Notes: generated by a model from the letters alone, not told the origin. Shown: positions 18,830-31,499, counted from the first letter of the stretch. The stretch: 64,000 nt of DNA from Pachyseris speciosa (GCA_016490735.1 JAEMWC010000001.1:1946001-2010000); one strand, 5' to 3'. A program made the numbers and translations.

Positions 18830-21029
18830 TACAGCAAACTAGAAGTTAGTTTACCAGCTTTATCACAAAGACATGATAATCAAAAATTAACTAGTACAGA
18901 GTAACGACGAAAGAGATAACATAGTATCGACAATAACCACTGCATTCGTTTGTTTGCCATCTTTATCACACAGAGCATGAGATTGAAAGGTTATTTGAAG
19001 TGAACACCCATCGATTCGTGCAGTTGAGGCAATTTTCATCTGACTGTAAAAAAAACTGAATTCTTGCGTTTGCATATCAAACTTTGTGTTTAATTTTTGG
19101 TAGATAATGGCACTGGATTAACTTCCTTTTATGGGCATTTTTATTGTTTGCAGCTTTGAGGCTCTTTTGTTTCTAGAACAAAAGTTTGTAAGAACCGACG
19201 CTTAGCAAATTTCCGAGCGCGAGATTTAAAATCTTCGTTGACACCAGATGTCACCCCTCTCGGGGTGGGGTAAGGACGCTTTCATGGCCGTTGTGCATTG
19301 TCTTCTCGTCTTTGTCTCTTAATCGTCAACAAACCATTAATTGACAAAAACTCTACTTTCCATGAAGAAGCGCGTGCCGCCAACCTTTGTCAGGTCTTGT
19401 GCGCAGCATGAATGAAGTTCTAATGAACACATTTCTTCAGCTTTTTCTGCGAATTGCTAATAAAGAAACGTTACCGACCTGTAACATTTTTTAAGCGCAA
19501 CTGAGCGTCTTTGAACTTCGAGCTTAGTTGACTCCATTGTTTTCTGGTTGTCATGAATGGTCAGTGAGTACTAGTTATGCTAATGAGTAAATGGTTATAC
19601 AGACGCGTGCACTTGAAAACAATCAATCCGCTTTGTCACTTGACAAGAATCATTTCGCTCACGTTATGAGAAGAGATCGTCGAGAAAGAAGTTTTTTAGA
19701 AAACGCCAGCGAACAAGGTACTGAACACGACGAGTGCGTCCGTACGCTTATCGAACACTTTCGATACTTCATAAAACTTACTCATGTTTCTTTGCTCTTC
19801 TCTCAATCAAAGTGATTATAACTTGCGTTTACGAGAGTTTTATATGCAAGCATCATGAATAAAATTTATGGGCTTTTCAACTGAAGATCAATACTGTTAA
19901 TTCGTGTATGGTCCGCCCCCGTTTATCTTTGAACAGCGTCGCGCGCGCAGGGATTAAACACAAATCTGCGACAAACTTGCGACAAACGTGAGCGCGCGCT
20001 AGGTCGGGGAGTCGTCACGAAAAAAAAGATGGAAAAAAAAAACACAGTTTGGGAAGGCAATTCCAAACCATTCAAACTATTTTTTTTTTTTTTTTTACTA
20101 AGTGAATGCGACGAGAAAGATTTTTGCTTCAGAATTTTTGGCCAACCGGAGAATAAAATCACTGAAACGGAAAAAGGTGCGAAAATCGCACCTTTTGCCT
20201 TCAACAGCGATGTTTACTTGCTTCAATAAACCAAAAAACAAAAACGCAAGGTCTAACAATAACTTAAGTAAGCCCGCGTTTTCACGCACTCTCGACATCA
20301 AGCGTTGTGCCTTCATTGTATTTTTTTCTTCCTTTCCTTTTTTTACTGAGTTGTTTTTAGCAATGGAAAAATTGGCGAAAAGCGAAATCATTTAAACGTG
20401 AAAAGGTGCAAAAGCAAAAACTTGTCTTCTTGCCGATCGACAACAGTTCTGTTTTCGTTTATCGTTTTCGTAGATCCATGCGCAATTGGTAAATAATTAT
20501 TAAGCCATGCACGAATTAGCATAGCGTATAAAGCATATTAAACTGAGATAAAACATAGCAGCCGGCCCGTTCTTATCGCTTTCAGCTCCTCATCGCCGCT
20601 TGGCCGCTAAAACATGAGCTAAAAAATACTAATAGTGGAATAGAGAATTAACTCTAAAGTGTAAATTAAAGTGCTACTTAAACCCATGAATAACTAGACG
20701 ACTAAAGTAAAAGTAAAGTACGGTTACTTTTACTTTAGTCGGTTAGGCTGGGTAAGGCCGAAACATGTGTGCTCGGTATGACAAAAGCTTAGTCAAACCT
20801 GCTGACGTACCCCCAGTTAGTTTGTCTTCGTTTTCCTCAGTAGGCTACCGTTGGGAAAAATTTGTCATCAGTGACAAGTTCCGACTGAACACGATTTGAC
20901 CCGATTATAATCTCGCGAAACAGGACGGAAAAATCCCTACGGACATACAACAAAAGGCTTATTGTCTTAAAAAATTTAAACCATAACAATAGGCAAAGTT
21001 TGATATGGCTTTGTTTATTTATCACTTCG
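18830..21029. other. Intron sequence, no gene seen
   Basis: 18880-19060 is a copy of intron sequence also found at 21440-21640 and, in part, at 25060-25140. 20169-20196 (AAAAGGTGCGA/TCGCACCTTTT) and 20700-20740 are hairpins. Short open frames here have no recognisable domains. Confidence 0.6.
20700..20740. repeat. 17-bp perfect hairpin
   Basis: GACTAAAGTAAAAGTAA and its exact reverse complement are separated by 7 bases. Confidence 0.75.
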
Positions 21030-21142
21030 CGCGCTCACGCATCGTACGACCGTTAATTGGAAATCGCTCTAATTCCCTGCATTTGATTCTTTGCAATTTC
21101 TTAATTACATTAAAGATGTTTTAGCATTGAAATTATGACTAC

Positions 21143-21265
21143 CAGAGCATTTTTTTCCATCTCCAGAATATCCAGGCTTGCAGTTGCATTGGTAAGATCC
21201 CTCTGTGTTATTGCATACAGCATTTGCATCGCATTTATGTGTGTTGTTTGCACACTCGTCTACAT
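21143..21265 (-). CDS. EGF exon 3 (calcium-binding type)
   Basis: A 123-nt phase 1-1 exon with acceptor TTTTACAG and donor GTAGTC. It encodes [18 protein letters not shown] and a full six-Cys EGF domain. It is almost identical to the next exon upstream (21782-21904), and the flanking intron is duplicated too, so the exon arose by a recent local duplication. Confidence 0.9.
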
Positions 21266-21781
21266 CTGTAAAAGGAAAGGAAACCTGGGCTCAAATCCTC
21301 TTCATAAATTAACGATTTCATCAGTAATAAATTTTTTCTATAAACTTTAGAAAAAAATAGATCCATTACCTTATTAAAGTTGTATAGAAAATTGCTTCCA
21401 AAGCCTATTAATCCCTTAGCGGACTGTTCGAAAGACGAGTTTTCAGAAAGACATGATAACCAAAAATTAACTAGTACAGAGTAACGACCAAAAAGAGTTA
21501 AAATCTTATCGACAATAACCACTGCATTTGTTTGTTTGCCAGCTTTATCACACAGAGCATGAGATTGAAAGGTTTTTTTGAAGTGAAAACCCATCGATTC
21601 GTGCAGTTGAGACAATTTTCATCTGACTGTAAAAAACTGAATTCTTACGTTTTCTTTGTTTATTCATTACTTCGCGCGGTCGCGCATCTACGACCGTTGC
21701 AAATCGCTCTAATTCCCTGCATTTGATTCTTTGCAATTTCGTAATTACATTAAAGATTTATAGTACTGAAATTATGACTAC

Positions 21782-21904
21782 CAGAGCATTTTTTTCCATC
21801 TCCAGAATATCCAGGCTTGCAGGTGCATTGGTACGATCCCTCTGTGTTATTGCATACAGCATTTGCATCGCATTTATGTGTGTTGTTTGCACACTCGTCT
21901 ACAT
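21782..21904 (-). CDS. EGF exon 2 (calcium-binding type)
   Basis: A 123-nt phase 1-1 exon, near-identical partner of 21143-21265. It differs by a Thr for Asn after YQC and a few silent changes. Splice signals are the same (TTTTACAG and GTAGTC). Confidence 0.9.
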
Positions 21905-23021
21905 CTGTAAAAGGAAAGAAAACCTAAAATCCACTTCATAAATTTACTTTTTCATAAAAAACGTTATCTATGAATTTAAAAAAAGATAGATCTCATTACC
22001 TTATTAAAGTTTATAACGAGCCAGTGGTTCTTAGCAACCACGAAAATATCTCTGGATCCCGCTGAGATTGGGGGCGATTTGCCACCAATCTCAGGATGAT
22101 ATCCAGCTACTCTGAACATTCCAGTGTAATTGAATCGCTTCTGGTACTCGTTTCTGTTTGATATGGGATGTGAATTTTCACGCGAATGTGTCATAATCCT
22201 TAAACGTGAACATTTATTTATGGCGAGAGTTTAATTAAATTCTGTCTTAAGACCTGATGCACATGAAAAGTGACTGCGGGAACCGGAAAGCTATACCCAA
22301 TAGTTTGTTTTGGTTTTGGTGAATTATTCTTGAGGTAGGCTCAACGGTGCCAGAAAATAGCACTAAATTACAACCAAAGATCGACTCGAGTTTTCTTTGT
22401 TTCTCTTTCGCATGCAATATGGGAAAAACGATGTGTTTTGGTTTTGGATGGAGATATATCTCTTTTGAACGCTAATTAAAATTCGCTCGCATTCCTAAAA
22501 TCATTACCTTCAAAAAGTTCTTGAACACCGTGAAAGTAAATTAACATCACTGAGCTAAAATACTTTGCTTCAATATGTGATATCGTTGCGTGCCCATGAA
22601 CTTAACTTTTACTATCCGTACGGTTTCCATAGGAACTGATAAAAATTCTTGTTGAATAATTCCTCAGTGAATAATCTCGGCAACTTCGAAGTGGAAGTTT
22701 CAGTATTCGATAGCTGTTGACGCTTCAGACGTGTGTTATGTGCAAGAAAAACGTCCGAAACCGACCTGGGGACGAAAAGCGACGACGGCGACGGGATCGA
22801 AATCATCTTTTCGAAATATAACTTCTCCTTTTTCTAATTTTTTCGCGATTGTTGAAATTTGTTTAACTTCGAAAATGCTGGCGAACTGTCCAAGGACTAA
22901 ATTACTTTGAAATTCATTAAAGTAAGGAAAACGTTCTCAAAAAAACATTTCATCTGATTACGTCATTGGTCTGCAAAGAAATGTACCAAATGTAAAACGT
23001 TTTGGTCATTAAACATACTTA

Positions 23022-23760
23022 AAACATTTGCCTAGATTTTTATCTGCATTTCAAAAACTGTTATGTTATATATCCATGAAGCACTCAGGCATACAGTGAT
23101 GCCAGGACCTCAACCTGGATGAACCAGAAAAGATATACAACATTTGCCTAGATTTTTATCTTCATTTAAAAAAAATCTGTTCGTGTTATATATTCCAGAA
23201 GCGCTCAGGCATACAGTGATGCCAGGACCTCAACCTGGATGAACCAGAGAAGATATAGAACATTTGCCTAGATTTTTATCTGCATTTAAAAAAACTGTTA
23301 TGTTATACATCCCAGAAGCGCTCAGGCATACAGTGATGCCAGGACCTCAACCTGGATAAACCAGAAAAGATATAGAACATTTGCCTAGTTTTTAATCTTC
23401 ATTTCAAAAAACTATTATGTTTTATATCCCAGAAGCGCTCAGGCATACAGTGATACCAGGACCTCAACCTGGATGAACCAGAAAAGATATAGAACATTTG
23501 CCTGGATTTTTATCTGCACTTCAAAAAACTGTTCGTGTTATATATCCCACAAGCACTCAGGCATACAGTGATGCCAGGACCTCAACTTGGTTGAACCAGA
23601 AAAAATATACAACATTTGCCTAGATTTTTATCTTCATTAAAAAAAAATCTGTTCATGCTATATATCCCAGAAACGCTCAGGCATACAATGATGCCAGGAC
23701 CTCAACCTGGATGAACCAGAAAAGATATAGAACATTTGCCTAGATTTTTATCTGCATTTT
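23022..23760. repeat. 117-120-bp minisatellite, about 6.3 copies
   Basis: Each unit starts AACATTTGCCTAGATTTTTA and contains CAGGCATACAGTGATGCCAG and CTCAACCTGGATGAACCAGA. Unit starts are 23022, 23139, 23259, 23376, 23493, 23611 and 23731. The last copy is cut after ~30 bp. Confidence 0.92.
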
Positions 23761-24138
23761 ATATGAAGCCGAGAAATACGCGCGCACTCGTCATCGATCC
23801 GCGATAATGAAGATCGGGCTGTCGAGGGGGCGCGGGAGTGGGCGGCGCCTTATTTTGTCTTTATTACTGGATATGGATACTTATATCTTTTACATAGCTG
23901 TTCTATGTCAAAGCACAAAATATTATATCAGACGCCTATTTCTCAGTTCCACTTGTGGTGGTGATTAAAATAGTGGCAGTTTGACAGTTGAAAATTGTCG
24001 TAGCAGAATATATTATCGTCCAGAAACAGCTTCTGAAAACCTTTTTCAAACTACCAAGGAATGTAGGCCTCTGTCTTTGTTTGTGTTTGGAAAATAGCTA
24101 CAGTAAAATATTCAAGTGATTTAGCATATGTAACTTGA

Positions 24139-24375
24139 AGATAAAAATCTAGGCAAATGTTGTGTATCTTTCCTGGTTCATCCAGGTTGAGGTCCTGGTA
24201 TCACTGTATGCCTGAGTGCTTCTGGGATATAAAACATAATAGTTTTTTGAAATGAAGATTAAAAACTAGGCAAATGTTCTATATCTTTTCTGGTTCATCC
24301 AGGTTGAGGTCTTGGCATCACTGTATGCCTGAGCGCTTCTTGGATGTATAACATAACAGTTTTTTTAAATGCAGA
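24139..24375. repeat. Inverted minisatellite arm, about 2 copies
   Basis: The same ~118-bp unit in reverse orientation, two copies, ~380 bp from the end of the direct array. Together with 23022-23760 it looks like terminal inverted arrays of one element whose unique core is 23761-24138. Confidence 0.88.
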
Positions 24376-25141
24376 ATATACATGAACGTTGCTACATATA
24401 CATAAATGTGCTTGAACAGAAAGATTACCTCTCAACAATGGTCCGAAACTGAAGTAATTCCAACTAAATTACATTAGAATATAATCCCAGGGAAAATGTC
24501 ATGGGCGATTCCTACCAGACGTACCAAAGCAATAAAATCTTAAGTCACGTCGATCTTACCTCTTATGTTCGTATTTCCGCTTTTAAAATTGTCCGAAGGC
24601 GATTTGCTTCGGTTTAAAATGTAGTTACAACTTACCAAAGAAAATTGCGAGTCTATGAACCACCGGATAAAACAGAATTTCAGCCTGAGAAAGCGTTACT
24701 CCCTGTAATTTCTGCGGTCCATCACATACCGAAAAATGCCGATTATCCCCTCGAAAATCTCAACGAATCGCCAAAGCAAACCAAAAAATGCCATGAGCAC
24801 ACCGCGTAAGCGTGCCGCATGGCGGTAAATTAAATTCTGCCGCTGAAGCGCAAAAAGAATACTTCTTTCGAGGTGTGCTAAAATGCTCCTGCAGTGAAAC
24901 CGCAAATGGAGTAGGTTGACGGCTATAATGCAGACCTATAACGTCACTCCTTAGCAACGAGACTTGGGAGATTTTTTAACTTCCGGGTATCTCTGGCTCG
25001 TGATGTATACAAAATTGCTTGCAAAGACTATTAAATTCCTTAGCGGACCTTTCGAAAGACCAGTTTTCACAAGGACATGATAATCAAAAATTAACTAGTA
25101 CAGAGTAACGACGAAAAAGTTAAAAACTTATCGACAACAAC
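24376..25141. other. Intron sequence, no gene seen
   Basis: Only short open frames without domains. The right end (25010-25140) shares a stretch with 18.88 and 21.44 kb. Confidence 0.6.
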
Positions 25142-25264
25142 CAATGCATTTCTCTCCATCTCCAGTGTATCCAGCTTTGCAAGCGCAAACGTATGCTCCA
25201 ACGGTGTTTTGACAGACAGCATTCACGTCGCATCTGTGATAGTTCGTGGTACACTCATCAATTT
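25142..25264 (-). CDS. EGF exon 1 (calcium-binding type)
   Basis: A 123-nt phase 1-1 exon encoding EIDECTTNYHRCDVNAVC followed by the second half of an EGF domain ending GYTGDGEKC. The acceptor is TTTCCAG and the donor GTTGTT, which is weak by consensus. It directly follows the C-type lectin exon in transcription; the first codon is completed by the G left over from that exon. Confidence 0.87.
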
Positions 25265-25554
25265 CTGGAAATCGATAAAATCAAATATACATCATTCATT
25301 TCTGCTGAAATATGAAATGTTATTTGCAAACTGTTGAAGTTGGGTTCGGATGGTCAAATAGGTTAAAGGTTCTGGTGCAGGAATTGGAAACCCACTCTTT
25401 CATATGCTTTCTAGATCTTACCAAAATAATACGGAGAGTTGCAAAACTGCTTTCTATTACCTCAATAATAGTCTCAAAATATGTTGTCATATCATGTCAC
25501 GATCATACACGTATATTGCAGATAATAACAGAGAACACAAAACGCCGTATTTAC

Positions 25555-25929
25555 CTTTATGACAAGTAAAGTTATAACACTTGTCACACGGTACATCGTT
25601 CCATTTGTATCCATTATTGGCTCCAAGAGTGTGCACACAGTCTTCATTTTTCCAGTTGTTTGGTTGTTGCGGAGCCCAGAACCTTAAAGGGCTTCTCTCT
25701 TTATTTACCCACACAAACGATCCTTCTACACTTCGATCATTCAGCCCAATCCATGAACTCTCTCCATTATGGCGGTGTTGAATGTAAACATTTTCTTCTT
25801 GGTTATGGACCGTTACCAGCTGTGAGTCCATTGCCGAACAGTTCAAAACAGCGGTCAACCAAGGCGCACACTCAGAGGTTGTCATGTAGCAAAATCCATT
25901 GAAATACCCCCATCCAGGCGGACATATGT
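25555..25929 (-). CDS. C-type lectin-like domain exon
   Basis: A 375-nt phase 1-1 exon, donor GTAAAT, acceptor ACACGTAG. It encodes a complete C-type lectin domain: CPPGWGYFNGFCY, a WIGLND segment, QPNNWKNEDCVHTLG and WNDVPCDKCYNFTC. The WND motif and the usual Cys residues are present. QPN lies in the sugar-binding loop position, where EPN/QPD specify ligands, so calcium-dependent sugar binding is possible but not certain. The open frame runs further to 26131, but the phase and acceptor support 25929. Confidence 0.9.
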
Positions 25930-26685
25930 CTACGTGTGGTTCATAAAAAGGATAGTACCGGTATATATATTTAACCGAGCCTAAAAGCGAGCTCCAATAT
26001 TGGTCTCTATATTGTTGAACAGCACATACGAACAACAATTGCCCAACTAAATAGCGAATGGCAATCCCATAAGGAATAAGCCGTATCAATAAGACCAAAC
26101 TGTCTGCAAGTTCGAAGCGTGCGATTGGCATTGGTTATCCTGTGGTGCTGACGTAGGTGCGGTCACGCAACAACCAAACTTTCAGAGCAAGATAGGCATA
26201 GCATTCACTAATTTTCATACACATGGGGCCACGGGCACGCGTTTGTGGGATAGGTTCCGTAATGATCATGTCAAGCCTGAATTTCGGCGCTTCAATCAAG
26301 CAAGCAAAATTATTGCTATGGATAACCTGAATGGTAGGAATGTTACGCTCGAGCTGCTGTCCTTTAGGTTAAACAAAACTTCCCAAGGACGCATTTTGAG
26401 TGCGTTTTCGCAACTTTCAATTAACAGACGGAGGGGTGGGATGCAATCCTTTGTTAGGTCCGAGATGCTCTTTCACAAACACAGACGCATTTCGTTTTCG
26501 AGCTCCAAAATGTACTTCTCGGCTCTGACAGCTATTGGGAACTCTTGAGAAGCGCACGCCTGAATAGAGACAGTGATCGCCTGTGGTACATTTACTGTGA
26601 GGTTTTCTTTACTTTACTCATGAGAAATAAATTATAAGCTCCACTTGACCTTGTTGTGATGTCGTGTAAATCGTAAGTCTCTTAC

Positions 26686-26776
26686 CTGAAAAAACTGTGT
26701 ACGATATCGATAATGGATCGTACTTTTCTTCAAATAATTCTTTGAAACAAACTCGGAAAGCAGTTTCATTGATATA
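26686..26776 (-). CDS. Module 2, exon d (91 nt)
   Basis: Phase 0 to 1, acceptor TTCTTAG, donor GTAAGA. It encodes YINETAFRVCFKELFEE and a short tail. It pairs with the 97-nt exon at 35431-35527 of module 1. The leftover G joins the C-type lectin exon as GAC. Confidence 0.78.
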
Positions 26777-27169
26777 CTAAGAAGTAGAAAGAAAAGAAGA
26801 TTGTATCATTCAAGAAGAAAAGACTACAATTTTATATTTTTGAAAATTTATAAGCTTGAGTCACCTAGTAACACTTTACTTGAAAGGGGAACAAATAATG
26901 AGAAAACTTAGCCCTCGAAAGAAATGTAACTATACAAAGCTTAGAACAAACGTGAAGTGTCATACGTCTAAGAGGTTATACATTTATTTATATAATAATT
27001 ATAACTGTAATTATAGTGGGAATAGCTATGGGATGTATTTTCTATAGAGCGTATTAAGCAATTCGCGATTATTTTTGGTCTTGTTTAACTACGTTCGTTG
27101 ACTGTTTATTAAAACTCGGCTGGCGTTACATTTTCAGCCAATGATCATCAAACCTTCACTAATCATGAG

Positions 27170-27354
27170 TACCTCACAAATTAATGTGTGTAGGTAAGCT
27201 AAAAGCCACTGTATTATTAAATTACTTGGTAGATTTAAGGGGTAACGCCATCTTCCACGTGGCCTTAGTGCCAAATGAGTGGCTTTCAGCAGGAGCCCAT
27301 AAGTAACATGGGCTCCTGCTTTCAGCTTACCTAGACATATTAATTTGTGAGGTA
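27170..27354. mobile_element. MITE with ~35-bp TIRs
   Basis: TACCTCACAAATTAAT at 27170 is inverted at the right end (ATTAATTTGTGAGGTA). An inner hairpin AGCAGGAGCCCAT/ATGGGCTCCTGCT lies near 27288-27320. No coding capacity. Confidence 0.75.
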
Positions 27355-28015
27355 TTCTTGTCAATCCAAGCCATATCTCACAAGCATTTTCTTCACTAAT
27401 GATGACCTGCTAACGCATGTTTTCCCGCACTTGACGCCGGTAGTGGACCTTGCTTACAACTCTGATGCATTCATTGCGCCATTTGCGTGGTTAGTAATTG
27501 GCCAGAGAGATCACTTTGGTTTCGCTTTTACGACAGGCAATAATAATCGCTATAGGGAGATAACTTTCAAAAGAAATATGTAATAACTCTTCCATCAAGT
27601 CAATAAATGAACGACTGTAGTTCACTCGTCAATAAAGTCTTTTCACACAAACTTAAAAAGCTCATTAATAATTCATGAAGGAAATACAAAAGAAATTAAT
27701 TTTTAATGAGTGTCTTTATATCTGATAAAGACCCGGCTAAATTTTACGTCCGATTTTCTAGACCAAAATAGCCCAAAATCTAAATTCTAGTGTAAGAATG
27801 GATAGATGTACAGTGAAGTTTTTTAAGCCGTTCAATAAATTCTCAATTCGTGTTTTATCAAGTCCTAAAACACTCGGCTGCGCCTCGTGTTTTAAACTTG
27901 ATAAAAAACTCCTGCTCATTTATTAAACATTACGTAATTCACGCCATATTCCCACCTAATGCAAGGCCTGCTACAATGTATTATAGGTATCAACAGGAGG
28001 TGCCAATGAACATAC

Positions 28016-28132
28016 CTCTAGCCAAGCAGTTATGCTGTTATAAATCAGATTTTGATTCTCCTTTTTTGTTGAATGGTTAGCGGAGACAAAAACATTTGGG
28101 GCTGCATTGTAAACCTTAGCAAAGACCACATC
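28016..28132 (-). CDS. Module 2, exon c (117 nt)
   Basis: Phase 0-0, acceptor GTTTACAG, donor GTATGT. It encodes DVVFAKVYNAAPNVFVSANH and ends SITAWLE. Equivalent to the 126-nt exon at 39307-39432, which ends AVTAWVQ. Confidence 0.8.
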
Positions 28133-28416
28133 CTGTAAACAGAAAATTAAAATGATTTTGACAAGTGATAGTCCTATGAGTATTTGGTTGTTTATTGTTA
28201 TTGCCTTACTTTACTTAGCAGCGGCAGTTAACTGATCCGTTTTATCTCTTAATTAATGAGATATTACTTGCTCACTGTGTCATTTGAATTTCATACACTT
28301 ACTTGTCAGCAAGTTATTTAGGTAATGTAGCAAAAAGAGGAACAAAACACTCAACGCATCACATGACTCTATAACAGAGCTGGTTTTATTTCTCGATCTT
28401 TAAAACAGATACTGAC

Positions 28417-28527
28417 CTTGCACAAAGCATTGTTCTGACCACTGACAGGGGGTTTATCATTTGCAAAGTAGATCGAGTTGTATTCTGAAAAGGGAGGCTT
28501 GTCAAGGTACGAGAACGCCAACCAATT
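28417..28527 (-). CDS. Module 2, exon b (111 nt)
   Basis: Phase 0-0, acceptor CTTATCAG, donor GTCAGT. It encodes NWLAFSYLDKPPFSEYNSIY and ends NNALCK. Same length and pattern as the exon at 40291-40401 (HWLATTHFK start, AFCQ end). Confidence 0.82.
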
Positions 28528-29964
28528 CTGATAAGAACAGAAAAACAATCGGTAGATGTATTCAACCCTTTTCCTGTCATAAACACTGTTAGTGCTTTGA
28601 AATCCTGCAACTTTCCCAAATCTCGGACTATGGTTGAAGTAAACCATTGTTGTTGCCAAATGCTCACTTATGTAGAGTTTATCACTCCGTAAACTGACCA
28701 AAACGCCCAATTTTCATTGAATATGACAGTTTATTTTATTGCAAAACCAAAAATGTTGTCTTCGGACGCCTTTTGATAACACCAAAACTACGAAACTGCC
28801 TTGAAGTTTTTCGGACAATAAATGTCTTTTGAAGCTAAAAGTCTACGTTGCCAGCAAACTTCGACTCCACTTCTTGAAATCTGTTCCACATATTCCTTCT
28901 CACTTGTTTAGCGCGACGCAGATAAGGCTTTTGATTTCACTCTCATTCACCGGTCTGTAATTTTCGCCTTTGTGACCCAGCATGGAATTCTGGGTTTTTC
29001 CTTGTATAAAGGCGACATGAAAGACCGCCAATTTCAATTTCTCATATTTTTTCTACGTGTCGAGCCACCCGGTCCTGCTGACAAAATATTGTACCGATTG
29101 CATTATTTACAAGTCAAAACTCGCCAAAATTGTCATGCCAGGTACCGGAATCCACTCGCAAAACGGCTAAAGACACAACTTCACTTCGTGAATTGCCATG
29201 ACTCGCTCGAATACTTTCAGCGGCTCACTTCATGTGAAAATGCTTCTCACCCGGCTCTGTTTTCTTTCAAAGGATTGCCTCTACCCATCAACCCAGCTTT
29301 ATGATTCCAGGCAGGGGGCTTCTGGGGTGGAAAATGGCTCGAAAAACACACTTATAAATCAAAATACGTAACGAATTGTAGCTGCAGTGATCGTTTAAAA
29401 ATAAACGACAGCTAGCGTGGCAGCAAAGATAGAGCCTTCGGTGTTGCGGACTAGCAAAATCTCCGTGGTAACCCCTTTAATTATATGACTGGCTCTTCCA
29501 GCGGTCAAGATGAGTCAATTTTCCTGCTGTGATTGGCTACCTGCGAGGTCAAGATGGAGCTATCTTGACCGCTCGGGATAGCCCGTTCGTCCCGCGTTTT
29601 ACTGTCTTTTAATAACGTCCATTAGGTCATATAACAAGTCCTTTATTGACCAAGCTTGTTCGGTCAAGATGGATCTCGGTCCATAAACACGCAAATAAAA
29701 GAACTTGGCCAATGTCCCAGCATCTTGACCTCACGCTTGGCCAATGACCCATATATATGAAACAGCGAGGTGGTCTTGCCCTCCTACCCTCAGAAAATTT
29801 GCGAAAAAGACGTAAAATTCGGACAGATAAAGGGTTAAGCAGTAAAGGATGAAGTAATGAAAACCGCAATTGTAACTGACATAATATAAAAAACTGACGC
29901 GACTCGTATCCCAGTTTCACAGGAATCTTTCAAATATAAAACAAGTGTGCATAACAATACTTAC

Positions 29965-30132
29965 AACGTAAATATCTCTGTGTGATCCTGCGTAGTTTTG
30001 TAATTCTCTCAAACAAATTGTACAGGACGACTCCATGATATCTTCAATCCATAAACTGGCCGCGTCACGTTTGAGTCCTGGATTGTGATGCTTTGCAGTT
30101 ACAAACACAGAAGGCTTCACTGAAAACTTGCC
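29965..30132 (-). CDS. Module 2, exon a (168 nt)
   Basis: Phase 0-0, acceptor TTTTTCAG, donor GTAAGT. It encodes GKFSVKPSVFVTAKHHN, then DAASLWIEDI and CTICLRELQNYAGSHRDIYV. The pattern of a VxVTxxHH strand, a DA-S-WIE-I strand and a C-CLRE strand recurs in the other modules and weakly recalls H-type lectin domains. Confidence 0.82.
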
Positions 30133-30490
30133 CTGAAAAATTACACTATTTTTTAAATTAATAATACAACTTATAAATGCGTAGCATCCTTCTCTGTATT
30201 TGATATGAGACACTTGCGGGAGGACGTTAAATTAAGCTTTAGCTGCAACTAATTGCAATATATGAAGTCCTGAAATGCTGCCCAGACTTGTTGGCAATTG
30301 TGATTCCCTATTGCCGTTTCTCTGACGAAAAAGTAGCTACCAGGGCGTCACTGATGCTATTACAACATTTTGACATCATTTATGGTCTCTTGCTGAAACG
30401 AAGCACGTCAACACGAAATCCACTTCTCTGTACAACAACAAAACGACGACACAAACGACGATGTCTCTTCGAGAATTTTCTACTGAGTTA

Positions 30491-30739
30491 CAGTGGTACG
30501 CCGTTAATGCGGACACCAAAGGGACATACATGCCAAAGTGCCCGCATTATCCTGGTGTCCGTATTAAGCGGGCTAATTCAAGACAAAATATGTGGCCTTT
30601 TTAATTGTCGGGACAAAGAAATTGTCCTTTATAAGTGTTTGTCCATATTAAGAGAGTATCCTTAGAGCGGGCCCGCTCACCCGGATAATGAGGACAGTTT
30701 CGCAGTTCCCTTTGGTGTCCGCATTAACGGGTTCCACTG
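30491..30739. mobile_element. MITE, pogo/Tigger-like ends
   Basis: Begins CAGTGGTACGCCGTTAATGC and ends GCATTAACGGGTTCCACTG, with TA directly outside both ends. The CAGTGG terminus and TA duplication fit pogo/Tigger-type elements of the Tc1/mariner group. Confidence 0.72.
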
Positions 30740-30769
30740 TACAAGTACATCACGCACGCAAAACTTAAA

Positions 30770-31000
30770 AGTTGTTTCTTTACAAGTGGGTGTCCGTATT
30801 AAGCGAGTGTCCGTAGAGCGGGCCCGACCTACGGACACTCGCTTAATGCGAAAACCCACTTATTACGGACAATGTTCTGTTTCCCGAGAATTAAAAAGGC
30901 CAAACATTTTCTCTTAAATTAGTCCGCTTAATACCGACACCAGGATGGCGCGGTCAATTTGGCATGTCCCTTTTGCGTCCGCATTAACAGGATTCCACTG
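30770..31000. mobile_element. Second pogo/Tigger-like MITE, partial
   Basis: It holds a ~77-bp palindrome at 30785-30861 and ends CGCATTAACAGGATTCCACTG followed by TA, matching the first MITE's right end. The left terminus is missing or diverged. Confidence 0.6.
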
Positions 31001-31499
31001 TATGTATATAGATTTAGCCAAGCCTAAACGCGGAGCTCCACGATTACCGCATGGCTTTCCTTGCCCCAATATTTTATGTTTAGAGCAGTCAACAGGAATT
31101 AAACGCGGTTCAAAAACCTCAAAACATTACAAGGAAAGAATACACTCGACGCGTGTGTTTGTTCGAAAACAAATTTAGCAATCAAAGAACGATCAAATAT
31201 TTTCATCCAACATCACTGGACGAGCATGTTTGACGGTTTAGCCACCTCTCTAAATAATGCATTAAATGGCTTTCCATGTTTGATCTAAATCAAACATGTT
31301 CATCCAAAATTTCGCATTACGAACAAATTTTTGATCGTTTAGCCACACCAACAAACAAATCGTGCACGAACGGTAAAAAGCAACCAAATGAGCCACGTAA
31401 CGTCGAAAATTTCAGCAATAATACGCAAAAATCATTTTTTGAACTCACTTGGTCCCGTGTTTGGTCAAACATTGTTTTGCGTTTAGCCACCAAACGTTA

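Larger units (their letters stand above)
21030..21925. repeat. Tandem segmental duplication containing an EGF exon
   Basis: About 260 bp at 21030-21290 and 21655-21925 are near-identical (offset ~639 bp), including intron sequence (TCTAATTCCCTGCATTTGAT) and the whole 123-nt EGF exon. Confidence 0.88.

Noticed and set aside
20029..20395. Overlapping Lys/Phe-rich open frames
   Set aside because: Low-complexity A/T runs, no domains, frames open on both strands by composition.
25930..26131. N-terminal extension of the C-type lectin frame with a hydrophobic stretch
   Set aside because: It could be read as a signal anchor, but a good acceptor at 25930-25931 and the phase of the preceding 91-nt exon make this intron sequence.
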